This document shows, one piece after another, positions 27,970 through 36,306 of a stretch of DNA of 64,000 nt. Numbering within the stretch: the first letter of the stretch is position 1; every line of letters starts with the position of its first letter. The stretch covers positions 1 through 64,000 of the forward strand of contig NZ_BMUE01000005.1 of NCBI RefSeq assembly GCF_014650035.1, given 5' to 3'. Made by a program: the position numbers and the translations under genes. The notes under the pieces were generated by a model that saw only the letters and a list, made by a program, of their open reading frames with translations, searched no databases and was not told the origin of the DNA. Source of the DNA: Streptomyces lucensis JCM 4490. Lineage in GTDB: Bacteria > Actinomycetota > Actinomycetes > Streptomycetales > Streptomycetaceae.

Positions 27970-29175
27970 ATGACCTCGAACGACGTTCCCCCCGGCGCGG
28001 GCGCCGGCCGCCGACGCACGCTGGGCCGCGGACCGGGCGCCGGACCGCCGGCCGCGGCGCCGGCGACCGTGCGGGCGGACGCGGTGCGGCCCGGAGCCGC
28101 CGGGCCGGTGGCTGGGACGCCGGTGACCGTGGAGCCGGAGGCCGTGGAGTGCGGGGCCGGGGAGCCGGAGGCCGCCGAGGCGGCGCTTTCCGAGCCGCAG
28201 GCCGTCGAACCGGGGAATGTGCGCTCCGAGGCCGTCGAGCCGGAGGCCGTGCGCTCCGAGGCCGTCGAGCCGGAGGCCGTCTCCGAGGTTGTCGAGGCGT
28301 CTCCGGCCGCGGAACCCGGGGCCGTCGTGCCCGGTGCCGGCCGGTCCGGTGCGCAGGAGCCGTCCGACGGCGTGTTCAAGGTCCGGCTCGCCAACTTCGA
28401 AGGACCCTTCGACCTCCTCCTGCAGCTCATCTCCAAGCACAAGCTGGACGTCACCGAGGTCGCCCTGTCCAAGGTCACCGACGAGTTCATGGCGCACATC
28501 CGCGCCATGGGACCCGACTGGGACCTGGACCAGACGACCGAGTTCCTCGTCGTCGCCGCCACCCTGCTCGACCTGAAGGCGGCCCGGCTGCTGCCCGCCG
28601 CCGAGGTCGAGGACGAGGCCGACCTGGCGCTGCTGGAGGCGCGGGACCTGCTGTTCGCGCGGCTGCTGCAGTACCGCGCCTACAAGCGGATCGCCGACAT
28701 CTTCAACGAGCGCCTGGGGGACGAGGCCCGCCGTCACCCCCGTACCGTCGGGCTGGAGCCCGAGCACGCCGAACTGCTGCCCGAGGTCGTCATCAGCATC
28801 GGCCCCGAGGGCTTCGCCAGGCTCGCGGTCAAGGCGATGCAGCCCAGACCCAGGCCGCAGGTCTACGTCGACCACATCCACGCCCCGCTGGTCAGCGTCC
28901 AGGAGCAGGCCGGGATCGTGGTCGCCCGCCTGCGGGAGCTGGGCGAGGCCAGCTTCCGGGTGCTCGTCGACGACACCGACGACACCCTCACCGTCGTGGC
29001 CCGGTTCCTCGCCCTGCTGGAGCTGTACCGCGAGAAGGCCGTCGCGCTGGACCAGGAGGCCGCACTCGGGGAGCTGACCGTGCGCTGGACGGGCGGGGAC
29101 GGGGACGCGGCGCCGAGGGTCACCGACGAGTTCGACCGGCCGCCCGAGGAGTCCAAGGAGGAGAAGAAGGCATGA
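27970..29175 (+). CDS. scpA: Segregation and condensation protein ScpA
   Basis: 401 residues. The kleisin domain starts at residue 135 with VFKVRLANFEGPFDLLLQLI and continues through VTDEFMAHIRAMG to a C-terminal winged helix. The first 134 residues are a Glu/Ala/Val/Pro-rich extension with an exact tandem repeat RSEAVEPEAV. ScpA bridges SMC and ScpB in the condensin complex. ATG 27970. It is 18 bases after the RHH-like gene and its stop overlaps the scpB start (ATGA). Confidence 0.95.
   Translation: MTSNDVPPGAGAGRRRTLGRGPGAGPPAAAPATVRADAVRPGAAGPVAGTPVTVEPEAVECGAGEPEAAEAALSEPQAVEPGNVRSEAVEPEAVRSEAVEPEAVSEVVEASPAAEPGAVVPGAGRSGAQEPSDGVFKVRLANFEGPFDLLLQLISKHKLDVTEVALSKVTDEFMAHIRAMGPDWDLDQTTEFLVVAATLLDLKAARLLPAAEVEDEADLALLEARDLLFARLLQYRAYKRIADIFNERLGDEARRHPRTVGLEPEHAELLPEVVISIGPEGFARLAVKAMQPRPRPQVYVDHIHAPLVSVQEQAGIVVARLRELGEASFRVLVDDTDDTLTVVARFLALLELYREKAVALDQEAALGELTVRWTGGDGDAAPRVTDEFDRPPEESKEEKKA
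28221..28280 (+). repeat. Exact 30-bp tandem repeat in scpA
   Basis: Bases 28221-28250 and 28251-28280 are identical 30-mers beginning GCGCTCCGAGGCCGTCGAGC and ending GGAGGCCGT. They encode the duplicated RSEAVEPEAV in the disordered N-terminus of ScpA. Identity in third positions indicates a recent duplication. Confidence 0.95.
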
Positions 29176-29819
29176 GCGAGACCACCGAGGTCCCCGCGGA
29201 CCCGCGTTCCGCGGCCGGACTCGACCTCAAGCCCGCCCTGGAGGCGATGCTCATGGTCGTCGACGAGCCCGCGACCGAGGAGCACCTGGCGAAGATCCTG
29301 GAGCGGCCCAGGCGGCTGATCGCGGACGCGCTGCGCGAGCTGGCCGACGAGTACACCGCGCAGGGCCGCGGCTTCGAACTGCGCTTCGTCGCGGGCGGCT
29401 GGCGTTTCTACACCCGAGCCGCGTACGCGCCCGCCGTCGAGCGGCTGGTGCTGGAGGGCCAGACCGCCCGGCTCACCCAGGCCGCGCTGGAGACCCTCGC
29501 GGTCGTCGCCTACCGCCAGCCGGTCAGCCGCAGCCGCGTCTCCGCCGTACGCGGAGTCAACTGCGACGGCGTCATGCGCACACTCCTGCAGCGCGGTCTG
29601 GTCGAGGAGGCGGGCGCGGAACCCGAAACAGGTGCGATCCTGTACAGGACGACGAACTACTTCCTGGAGCGGATGGGCCTGCGCGGCCTGGACGAGCTTC
29701 CGGAGCTCGCGCCCTTCCTCCCGGAGGCGGAGGCGATCGAGGCCGAGACCCAGGAGGGAGTCCCGTCGTTCGACCCGGACGCGCCCGACGTGCCCGGTGG
29801 TCAGGACGCAGACGACTAA
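29172..29819 (+). CDS. scpB: Segregation and condensation protein ScpB
   Basis: 215 residues. Two winged-helix domains are visible, with the conserved LEAMLMVVDEPATEEHLAKI, LTQAALETLAVVAYRQPVSR and GVMRTLLQRGLVEEAGA; the end is acidic and disordered. ScpB dimers bind ScpA in the SMC condensin complex for chromosome segregation. ATG 29172 overlaps the scpA stop by four bases. It is followed 13 bases later by a pseudouridine synthase gene, the usual neighbour of scpB in many bacteria. Confidence 0.95.
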   Translation: MSETTEVPADPRSAAGLDLKPALEAMLMVVDEPATEEHLAKILERPRRLIADALRELADEYTAQGRGFELRFVAGGWRFYTRAAYAPAVERLVLEGQTARLTQAALETLAVVAYRQPVSRSRVSAVRGVNCDGVMRTLLQRGLVEEAGAEPETGAILYRTTNYFLERMGLRGLDELPELAPFLPEAEAIEAETQEGVPSFDPDAPDVPGGQDADD

Positions 29820-29832
29820 GACGGAAACCTTG

Positions 29833-30894
29833 ATGCGAAGCAGCGGCAGCGGCAAGAGCGGCGGGCGCGGTAACTACCGCGGTGCCGGCAACGACAGGGA
29901 CCAGAAGCAGGGGCAGGGCCGTCCCCGCAAGCCCCGCCCCGAGGAGCGCCGCTACGACGTGGGCCCCGGCGCCACCCAGGACGGCCCCAAGTCCGGGCGC
30001 GGCGGCGCGGCCCGCGGCGGCGCCAAGGGCGGCCCGAAGCAGTCCCAACAGCGGGGACGCACGGCCCCGGCGCGCTCGCGGGAGTACGAGACGCGGGTCG
30101 AGGAGCGCAACCGGGAGCGGTACGCGGGCAAGAAGGACATCAAGCTGCCCAAGACCTTCCCGGGCGCCGAGCAGGAGGGCGAGCGGCTGCAGAAGGTGCT
30201 CGCGCGCGCGGGATACGGCTCCCGGCGCGCCTGCGAGGAGCTGATCGAGCAGGCCCGGGTCGAGATCAACGGCGAGATCGTCCTGGAGCAGGGCCGCCGG
30301 GTGGACCCGGAGAAGGACGAGGTCAAGGTCGACGGCCTGACGGTCGCGACGCAGTCGTACCAGTTCTTCTCGCTCAACAAGCCCGCCGGTGTCGTCTCCA
30401 CCATGGAGGACCCGGAGGGCCGCCAGTGCCTCGGTGACTACGTCACCAACCGCGAGACCCGGCTCTTCCACGTCGGACGGCTCGACACCGAGACCGAGGG
30501 CGTCATCCTGCTCACCAACCACGGCGAGCTGGCCCACCGGCTGACGCACCCCAAGTACGGCGTGAAGAAGACCTATCTCGCCGCCATCGTGGGCCCGATC
30601 CCGCGCGACCTGGGCAAGCGCCTGAAGGACGGCATCCAGCTGGAGGACGGCTACGCGCGCGCCGACCACTTCCGGGTGGTCGAGCAGACCGGCAAGAACT
30701 ACCTGGTCGAGGTGACCCTGCACGAGGGCCGCAAGCACATCGTGCGCCGGATGCTCGCCGAGGCGGGCTTCCCGGTCGAGAAGCTGGTGCGCACCTCCTT
30801 CGGCCCCATCACCCTGGGCGACCAGAAGTCCGGCTGGCTGCGGCGCCTGTCGAACACCGAGGTCGGCATGCTGATGAAGGAAGTCGACCTCTAA
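29833..30894 (+). CDS. RsuA/RluB family rRNA pseudouridine synthase
   Basis: 353 residues. Residues 1-110 are a basic, Gly/Arg-rich disordered extension; then an S4 domain (GERLQKVLARAGYGSRRACE) and the catalytic domain with HVGRLDTETEGVILLTNHGE, whose Asp is the nucleophile, and HEGRKHIVRRMLAEAGFPVE. It should make one pseudouridine in 23S (or 16S) rRNA. The ATG at 29833 has a weak upstream site; a TTG at 29830 would add one residue. Last gene of the ParA-ScpAB operon. Confidence 0.93.
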   Translation: MRSSGSGKSGGRGNYRGAGNDRDQKQGQGRPRKPRPEERRYDVGPGATQDGPKSGRGGAARGGAKGGPKQSQQRGRTAPARSREYETRVEERNRERYAGKKDIKLPKTFPGAEQEGERLQKVLARAGYGSRRACEELIEQARVEINGEIVLEQGRRVDPEKDEVKVDGLTVATQSYQFFSLNKPAGVVSTMEDPEGRQCLGDYVTNRETRLFHVGRLDTETEGVILLTNHGELAHRLTHPKYGVKKTYLAAIVGPIPRDLGKRLKDGIQLEDGYARADHFRVVEQTGKNYLVEVTLHEGRKHIVRRMLAEAGFPVEKLVRTSFGPITLGDQKSGWLRRLSNTEVGMLMKEVDL

Positions 30895-30914
30895 AAACGC
30901 CTTGCCGCGATCAC

Positions 30915-30953
30915 CCATCCCCTTTATGGTCAGTGTGACGATAAAGGGGATGG
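30915..30953. repeat. 13-bp-arm inverted repeat before the ADP-ribosylglycohydrolase gene
   Basis: CCATCCCCTTTAT (30915-30927) and ATAAAGGGGATGG (30941-30953) are perfect inverted arms with a 13-base spacer GGTCAGTGTGACG. The right arm contains the AAAGGGG that would be the ribosome-binding site and reaches the first candidate start codons of the downstream gene. It could act as operator, as a start-blocking RNA hairpin, or as terminator of the upstream gene. Confidence 0.9.
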
Positions 30954-30961
30954 TGAATCAC

Positions 30962-31975
30962 GTGTCCAAACGTGCCGCAACCGGAGCGCTGCTCGGCCTC
31001 GCCCTCGGGGACGCCCTCGGCTACCCGACCGAGTTCAAGAGCGTGCCGTTGATCCTGTCGATGTTCGGGCCCTGGCGGCAGATGGAGCTGGCGCGGCGCG
31101 CGCAGGTCTCCGACGACACGCAGATGGCCCTCGCCGTCGGGCGCGCGCTGCGCACGGCCGGGGAGCACGGGTCCCTCGCGCCGGGGCGGCTGGAGGGGCC
31201 GCTGCGCGAGGAGTTCGTGGACTGGTACCGGTCACCGGAGAACAACCGGGCCCCGGGCAACACCTGCCTGACCGCCTGCGGCCTGCTGGAGGAGCGGGGG
31301 AGGCCCTGGCAGGAGGCCAGCCAGCTCGGCTCCAAGGGCTGCGGTGCCAACATGCGGGTGGCCCCCATCGGTCTCGTCCCGGGCCTGAGCGGTGAACAGC
31401 GCGCGGGCGCCGCCCAGTTGCAGTCCGCGCTCACCCACGGCCACCCGACCGCGCTGGCCGCCTCCGACCTCACCGCCCACGCCGTCCACCTGCTCGCCCA
31501 GGGCGTCGATCCGACCGGTCTGGTCGGCCGGCTGCGCTCCTACGCCCTGGACAACCGCACCCGTTACGACCACACCTGGCTCGGCGACCTGTGGACCCGA
31601 TCCCAGGACCCCGGCCCCGAGCACTTCATCACGCGCGGCTGGGACGAGTGCCTTGGGATCCTCGACCGCCTCCAGCGCGCGGTGCGGACCGCCTCCCCGG
31701 AGACCGACCCCTGCCTGGCCACCGGCGAGGGCTGGATCGCCGAGGAGGCCTTCGCCGGCGGGCTGCTGTGCTTCCTGCTCTTCCCGGACGAACCCGTCAC
31801 CGCCCTGCGCCGGGCCGCCTGCTCCGCCGGCGACTCCGACTCCATCGCCTGCCTCACCGGCGCCTTCGCGGGCGCCTGGCTCGGCGCCGACGCCTGGCCG
31901 GCCGACTGGACCGGCCGGATCGAGTACCGGGACGACCTGCTGGCCCTGGGCGCGCTGTGGGACACCTCGAACTAG
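30962..31975 (+). CDS. ADP-ribosylglycohydrolase family protein (DraG-like)
   Basis: 337 residues from GTG 30962 (ATG 30950 is an alternative four codons upstream). The DraG fold signatures are complete: GLALGDALGYPTEF, VSDDTQMALAVG for the first metal site, GCGANMRVAPIG and GDSDSIACLTGAFAGAWLG for the second metal site. It should remove ADP-ribose from a protein, nucleic acid or small molecule with two Mg ions. A DraT-type transferase is not in the window. A strong inverted repeat overlaps its translation start, and the RlaP-like gene is convergent, 15 bases away. Confidence 0.92.
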   Translation: MSKRAATGALLGLALGDALGYPTEFKSVPLILSMFGPWRQMELARRAQVSDDTQMALAVGRALRTAGEHGSLAPGRLEGPLREEFVDWYRSPENNRAPGNTCLTACGLLEERGRPWQEASQLGSKGCGANMRVAPIGLVPGLSGEQRAGAAQLQSALTHGHPTALAASDLTAHAVHLLAQGVDPTGLVGRLRSYALDNRTRYDHTWLGDLWTRSQDPGPEHFITRGWDECLGILDRLQRAVRTASPETDPCLATGEGWIAEEAFAGGLLCFLLFPDEPVTALRRAACSAGDSDSIACLTGAFAGAWLGADAWPADWTGRIEYRDDLLALGALWDTSN

Positions 31976-31990
31976 GGCCTTTCGTCCGCA

Positions 31991-32725
31991 TCATGCCGGC
32001 TCAGGGAGCGGAACCGGGTCCTGGAACCCCTCCGTCGCGGCCGTGCGCAGGGCCGAGGCCCGGCGCACCCGGTGGAGGAAGCCGGCCACGCGCGCGTGGT
32101 CCGGTTCCGGCGGCAGCGGGGTGCTCCGCAGCGCCTCCTCGGCCTCGGCCGCCAGCCGGGCCATGCACGCCTCGACCTCCGCCCACGGCACCTCGCCGCG
32201 CTTGACCTCCAGCAGGAACTCGCGCCGGTCGCCGACGTCGATCCGCAGCTCTCCGGTGCGCAGCAGGTCCCGGGAGCTCATGAGCAGCCGCAGCAGGTGC
32301 ATGGCGTGCTTCCAGCGCGGGGCGCCGGTCGTGCGGACGTCGGCCTCGAGCTTCCTGCGCTGGCCGAGGGCATAGCCGCCGAAGGTGTCGTGGACCTGGC
32401 GGGAGAGGAAGGCGCCGCGCAGGGACAGCAGTTCCCGGCCGGTGTCGTCGAGCTGCTCCACCAGCGGGGAGTGCAGGCACTCCAGGATGTTCGGGTTGCC
32501 GCGCAGCGCCAGCAGGCAGAACCGCTCCAGCTCCCAGGAGAACCGTTCCTCGCCCGGCCCCTCCACATGCGTCGGCGGCTTGTCGAAGCGCCAGAACAGG
32601 GCGGTGGGGGCGAGGAACACCCCCCGCCGGTCGGTGTCGCTCGTGTCCGTCGCCAGGCCGAAGGCCCGCGAACCCATGACACAGGCGTAGATCGTGTGGT
32701 CGCGTACCAGGTCCTCGGGCTGCAT
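31991..32725 (-). CDS. Pol beta superfamily nucleotidyltransferase, RlaP type (PF10127-like)
   Basis: 244 residues. N-terminal CVMGSRAFGLATDTSDTDRR with the GS and D-x-D pattern of minimal nucleotidyltransferases, followed by FLAPTALFWRF and a helical C-terminus. This is the COG3541/RlaP family, named for links to RNA ligases in RNA-repair operons; here the neighbour is an ADP-ribosylglycohydrolase and no ligase is nearby. Substrate unknown. ATG 32725 gives the complete domain. Confidence 0.85.
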   Translation of the reverse strand: MQPEDLVRDHTIYACVMGSRAFGLATDTSDTDRRGVFLAPTALFWRFDKPPTHVEGPGEERFSWELERFCLLALRGNPNILECLHSPLVEQLDDTGRELLSLRGAFLSRQVHDTFGGYALGQRRKLEADVRTTGAPRWKHAMHLLRLLMSSRDLLRTGELRIDVGDRREFLLEVKRGEVPWAEVEACMARLAAEAEEALRSTPLPPEPDHARVAGFLHRVRRASALRTAATEGFQDPVPLPEPA

Positions 32726-32747
32726 GCCCGGAGCGTACGCGGGGCCC

Positions 32748-33140
32748 TCACGTCAGGAGGATCGAATTTCCCTCCACCTTGATCGACTTCTTGGGCAGCG
32801 GCCTGGTCGCGGGTCCGTGGGCCACCGAGCCGTCGGCGATGTGGAACCGGCTGCCGTGGCACGGGCAGTCGATGGTGCCGTCCGCCACCTGGTCCACCGT
32901 GCAGCCCTCGTGGGTGCAGATCGCCGAGAACGCCCTGAACTCACCCTTCGCCGGCTGGGTGACCACGACCTTCTGGTCCCTGAAGACCTTCCCGCCGCCC
33001 TCCGGGATGTCGCTGACCGCGGTCAGCTTCGTCCCGCCCGAGGAGCCGGAACCGTTGTCACCGCCGCATCCCACGCAACCCGCGGCGAGCGCAGCCGCGC
33101 CCGTCGCCAGAACCGTGCGTCGCGTCGCAGGCTGGGTCAT
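32748..33140 (-). CDS. Rieske [2Fe-2S] protein with Tat-type lipoprotein signal
   Basis: 130 residues. The start MTQPATRRTVLATGAAALAA carries a twin-arginine pattern and a lipobox-like LAAGC, so it is probably exported folded and lipid-anchored. A Gly/Ser linker leads to a small Rieske domain with both cluster motifs intact, CTHEGC and CPCHGS. Standalone Rieske proteins of this kind are redox carriers of unknown partner. GGGAG sits before ATG 33140. It is divergent from aroH. Confidence 0.92.
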   Translation of the reverse strand: MTQPATRRTVLATGAAALAAGCVGCGGDNGSGSSGGTKLTAVSDIPEGGGKVFRDQKVVVTQPAKGEFRAFSAICTHEGCTVDQVADGTIDCPCHGSRFHIADGSVAHGPATRPLPKKSIKVEGNSILLT

Positions 33141-33342
33141 GTCACCACTCCCGTGAAGGCGTCGAGGAACGATGGGGCGCATCGGAGCGCGCCGCACCGC
33201 ATGGGGAACCGAAGGGTGTGAACCGGTGGATACCGGACCACGCGCATCGTCTCAGTGATCGGGCGTCACGCGCCCCGTCCGCGCGGGCTGACTAGGCTGG
33301 ACGGGCCAAGAACAGACACGCACGTCAGCGAGGAGCAGCACC

Positions 33343-33705
33343 GTGGCGGTACGAGCGGTCCGGGGGGCCGTCCAACTGGAGCGGGACGAGCCCGGACACA
33401 TGGACGAGCAGGTCGGGGCGCTGCTCACCGCCATCCTGGAACGCAACGCGCTGACCGCCGACGACCTGATCAGCATCTGGTTCACGGCCACCCCCGACCT
33501 GCACAGCGACTTCCCGGCCGCCGCGGCCCGCAAGCTCGGCATCGTCGACGTCCCGCTGATCTGCGCCCAGGAACTGGACGTCGAGGGCGCCATGCCCCGG
33601 GTCGTGCGGGTCCTCGCCCACATCGAGTCGGACCGGCCCCGCTCCGCCGTCGCCCACGTCTACCTCGGCGCCGCGGCCGCCCTGCGCAAGGACATCGCCC
33701 AGTGA
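33343..33705 (+). CDS. aroH: Chorismate mutase, AroH class
   Basis: 120 residues, the length of the trimeric AroH-type enzyme of Bacillus. RAVRGAVQLERDEP at the start holds the active-site Arg region, followed by LTADDLISIWFTATPDLHSD and VPLICAQELDVEGAMPRVVR. It converts chorismate to prephenate, the branch step for Phe and Tyr. GTG 33343 follows GAGGAG. The next gene, prephenate dehydrogenase, starts within its stop codon (GTGA), so the two are coupled for tyrosine synthesis. Confidence 0.95.
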   Translation: MAVRAVRGAVQLERDEPGHMDEQVGALLTAILERNALTADDLISIWFTATPDLHSDFPAAAARKLGIVDVPLICAQELDVEGAMPRVVRVLAHIESDRPRSAVAHVYLGAAAALRKDIAQ

Positions 33706-34787
33706 GAACCGCACTCGTCATCGGAACCGGCCTCATCGGCACATCCGCGGCCCTGGCCCTCGTCCAGCGGGGCGTCACCGTCCACCTCGCCGACCACGAC
33801 CCGCAGCAGGCCCGCACGGCCGCCGCGCTGGGCGCCGGCACCGACGCGGCCCCCGAGGGCCCGGTCGACGTGGCGATCGTGGCCGCCCCGCCCGCGCACG
33901 TGGCCGGGGTGCTCGCCGACGCCATGCGCCGGGGCGCGGCCCGCGGCTACCTCGACGTCGCGAGCGTGAAGGGCGGCCCGCGCCGGGAGCTGGAGGCGCT
34001 GGGCCTGGACCTCGGCGGGTACATCGGCACCCATCCCATGTCCGGCCGGGAGAAGTCCGGCCCGCTGGCCGCGACCGCGGACCTCTTCGAGGGCCGCCCG
34101 TGGGTGCTCACCCCGACCCGGGACACCGACACCGAGGTGCTGAACCTCGCCCTGGAACTGGTCTCGCACTGCCGGGCCGTGCCGGTCGTCATGGACGCCG
34201 ACGCCCACGACCGCGCCGTCGCCCTCGTCTCCCACATGCCCCACCTGGTATCGAGCATGGTCGCCGCGCGCCTGGAGCACGCCGAGGAGGCGGCCGTACG
34301 GCTGTGCGGTCAGGGCATCCGGGACGTGACCCGGATCGCCGCCTCCGACCCGCGCATGTGGATCGACATCCTGTCCGCCAACCCCGGCCCGGTCGCCGAC
34401 CTGCTCTCCGACGTCGCCGCCGACCTGGACGAGACCGTGCGGGCCCTGCGCGCCCTGCAGTCCTCCGACGACGCCGAGCGGCGCAAGGGCGGCACGGGCA
34501 TCGAGGACGTGCTGCGCCGCGGGAACGCCGGCCAGGTGCGGGTACCCGGCAAGCACGGCAGCGCGCCCCGCGCGTACGAGACCGTCGTCGTGCTCATCGA
34601 CGACCAGCCCGGACAGCTGGCCCGCATCTTCGCGGACGCGGGACGGGCCGGCGTCAACATCGAGGACGTACGCATCGAGCACGCGACGGGACAGCAGGCC
34701 GGTCTGGTCCAGCTCATGGTCGAACCGAAGGCCGCGGCGGTGCTGACGGAGGCGCTGCGCGACCGGGGCTGGGCGCTGCGGCAGTAA
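33702..34787 (+). CDS. tyrA: Prephenate dehydrogenase
   Basis: 361 residues. A Rossmann N-terminus LVIGTGLIGTSAALALVQRG, the helix and substrate region GTHPMSGREKSGP, and the helical dimer domain are followed by a C-terminal ACT domain (TVVVLIDDQPGQLARIFADA), which suggests feedback control by tyrosine. It oxidises prephenate to hydroxyphenylpyruvate. GTG 33702 overlaps the aroH stop. Confidence 0.95.
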   Translation: MRTALVIGTGLIGTSAALALVQRGVTVHLADHDPQQARTAAALGAGTDAAPEGPVDVAIVAAPPAHVAGVLADAMRRGAARGYLDVASVKGGPRRELEALGLDLGGYIGTHPMSGREKSGPLAATADLFEGRPWVLTPTRDTDTEVLNLALELVSHCRAVPVVMDADAHDRAVALVSHMPHLVSSMVAARLEHAEEAAVRLCGQGIRDVTRIAASDPRMWIDILSANPGPVADLLSDVAADLDETVRALRALQSSDDAERRKGGTGIEDVLRRGNAGQVRVPGKHGSAPRAYETVVVLIDDQPGQLARIFADAGRAGVNIEDVRIEHATGQQAGLVQLMVEPKAAAVLTEALRDRGWALRQ

Positions 34788-34886
34788 AGCCCGGTGAGGG
34801 CGCCTCCCGCGAGCCAGTAACCTTGTGCGGGGCGCCCTCGCGTCCCCCACCCCGCCCACCACCCTTCACCAGGAAGGTGCCCTCCC

Positions 34887-35582
34887 GTGGAAAACGGCGC
34901 CGCCCCGACCGCCAAGCCCGTGATCGTCGCGATCGACGGTCCCTCCGGCACGGGCAAGTCGAGCACGTCCAAGGCCGTGGCCGCGAAGCTCGGCCTGAGC
35001 TACCTGGACACCGGCGCCCAGTACCGGGCGATCACCTGGTGGATGGTGAGCAACGGCATCGACCTCGAGGACCCGACCGCCATCGCCGCCGTGGCGGGCA
35101 AGCCGGAGATCGTCTCCGGCACGGACCCGGCCGACCCGACGATCACGGTCGACGGCGTCGACGTCGCCGGCCCCATCCGCACCCAGGAGGTCACCTCCAA
35201 GGTCAGCGCGGTCAGCGCGGTGCCCGAGGTGCGTACCCGGATCACCGAGCTGCAGCGCTCGCTGGCCGCCGGCGCGGAGCGGGGCATGGTGGTCGAGGGC
35301 CGGGACATCGGCACGACGGTCCTGCCGGACGCCGACCTGAAGATCTTCCTCACCGCCTCGCCGGAGGCCCGGGCGGCCCGCCGCAGCGGCGAGCTGAAGG
35401 GCGCTGACGTCCACGCCACCCGCGAGGCCCTGATCAAGCGGGACGCCGCCGACTCCAGCCGCAAGACCTCGCCGCTCGCCAAGGCCGGCGACGCGGTCGA
35501 GGTGGACACCACCGAGCTCACCCTCGCCCAGGTCATCGAGTGCGTCGTCACCCTGGTCGAGGAGAAGCGGGCCGGGAAGTGA
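34887..35582 (+). CDS. cmk: Cytidylate kinase
   Basis: 231 residues. P-loop VAIDGPSGTGKSSTSKAVAA, YLDTGAQYRAITWW for the CMP-binding side, VEGRDIGTTVLPDADLKIFL and the LID region typical of Cmk are all present. It phosphorylates CMP and dCMP. GTG 34887 follows AGGAAGG. The stop overlaps the GTG of the acyltransferase gene, and der follows, an arrangement seen in many actinobacteria and firmicutes. Confidence 0.96.
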   Translation: MENGAAPTAKPVIVAIDGPSGTGKSSTSKAVAAKLGLSYLDTGAQYRAITWWMVSNGIDLEDPTAIAAVAGKPEIVSGTDPADPTITVDGVDVAGPIRTQEVTSKVSAVSAVPEVRTRITELQRSLAAGAERGMVVEGRDIGTTVLPDADLKIFLTASPEARAARRSGELKGADVHATREALIKRDAADSSRKTSPLAKAGDAVEVDTTELTLAQVIECVVTLVEEKRAGK

Positions 35583-36223
35583 GCCTTCCGTCTCAGCGGG
35601 GCGCCGAGGTCGGGCGGCGCATCGGCGTCGGCCTGATGTACGGGCTGTGGAGGCCGCGCGTGCTCGGCGCCTGGAAGGTGCCGGCGACCGGCCCGGTGAT
35701 CTTCGCGGTCAACCACTCCCACAACATCGACGGCCCGATGGTGATGGGCGTGGCGCCCCGGCCGACGCACTTCCTGATCAAGAAGGAGGCGTTCGTCGGC
35801 CCGCTGGACCCCTTCCTGACCGGCATCGGCCAGCTGAAGGTGGACCGGGCCTCCGCCGACCGCACCGCCATCACCCGGGCACTCGGCGTGCTGGAGGCCG
35901 GGGGAGTGCTGGGCATCTTCCCCGAGGGCACCCGGGGCGAGGGCGACTTCGCCTCCCTGCGCGCCGGGCTCTCCTACTTCGCGGTCCGCAGCGGGGCGCC
36001 GATCGTGCCCGTGGCCGTCCTGGGAAGTTCCGGGCGGCCCAGCCGGTTGACCAAGGCGCTGCCCCCGCTGCGCACCCGCGTCGACGTCGTCTTCGGCGAC
36101 CCGTTCGACGCCGGTGACGGCAGCGGGCGGCGCACGCGCAAGGCGCTGGACGAGGCGACCGAGCGCATCCAGAAGCAGCTCACCGGCCATCTGGAAACCG
36201 CCAGGCGCCTGACCGGGCGCTAG
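35579..36223 (+). CDS. plsC: 1-acyl-sn-glycerol-3-phosphate acyltransferase (PlsC family)
   Basis: 214 residues. The catalytic HX4D motif is in AVNHSHNIDGPMV and the substrate motif in GIFPEGTRGEGDF, with VPVAVLGSS later. It acylates lysophosphatidic acid in phospholipid synthesis, at the inner face of the membrane. The GTG at 35579 overlaps the cmk stop (GTGA), so it is co-translated. The exact acyl acceptor of this copy is not proven, since Streptomyces have several PlsC-like proteins. Confidence 0.92.
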   Translation: MSLPSQRGAEVGRRIGVGLMYGLWRPRVLGAWKVPATGPVIFAVNHSHNIDGPMVMGVAPRPTHFLIKKEAFVGPLDPFLTGIGQLKVDRASADRTAITRALGVLEAGGVLGIFPEGTRGEGDFASLRAGLSYFAVRSGAPIVPVAVLGSSGRPSRLTKALPPLRTRVDVVFGDPFDAGDGSGRRTRKALDEATERIQKQLTGHLETARRLTGR

Positions 36224-36306
36224 GCGACACTTGAGTAGTGGATCACCCCGCGGAGAACGGGGCCGGTCCACCGACCACCACGAAGGAACGACGAGGTACG
36301 GACTTC

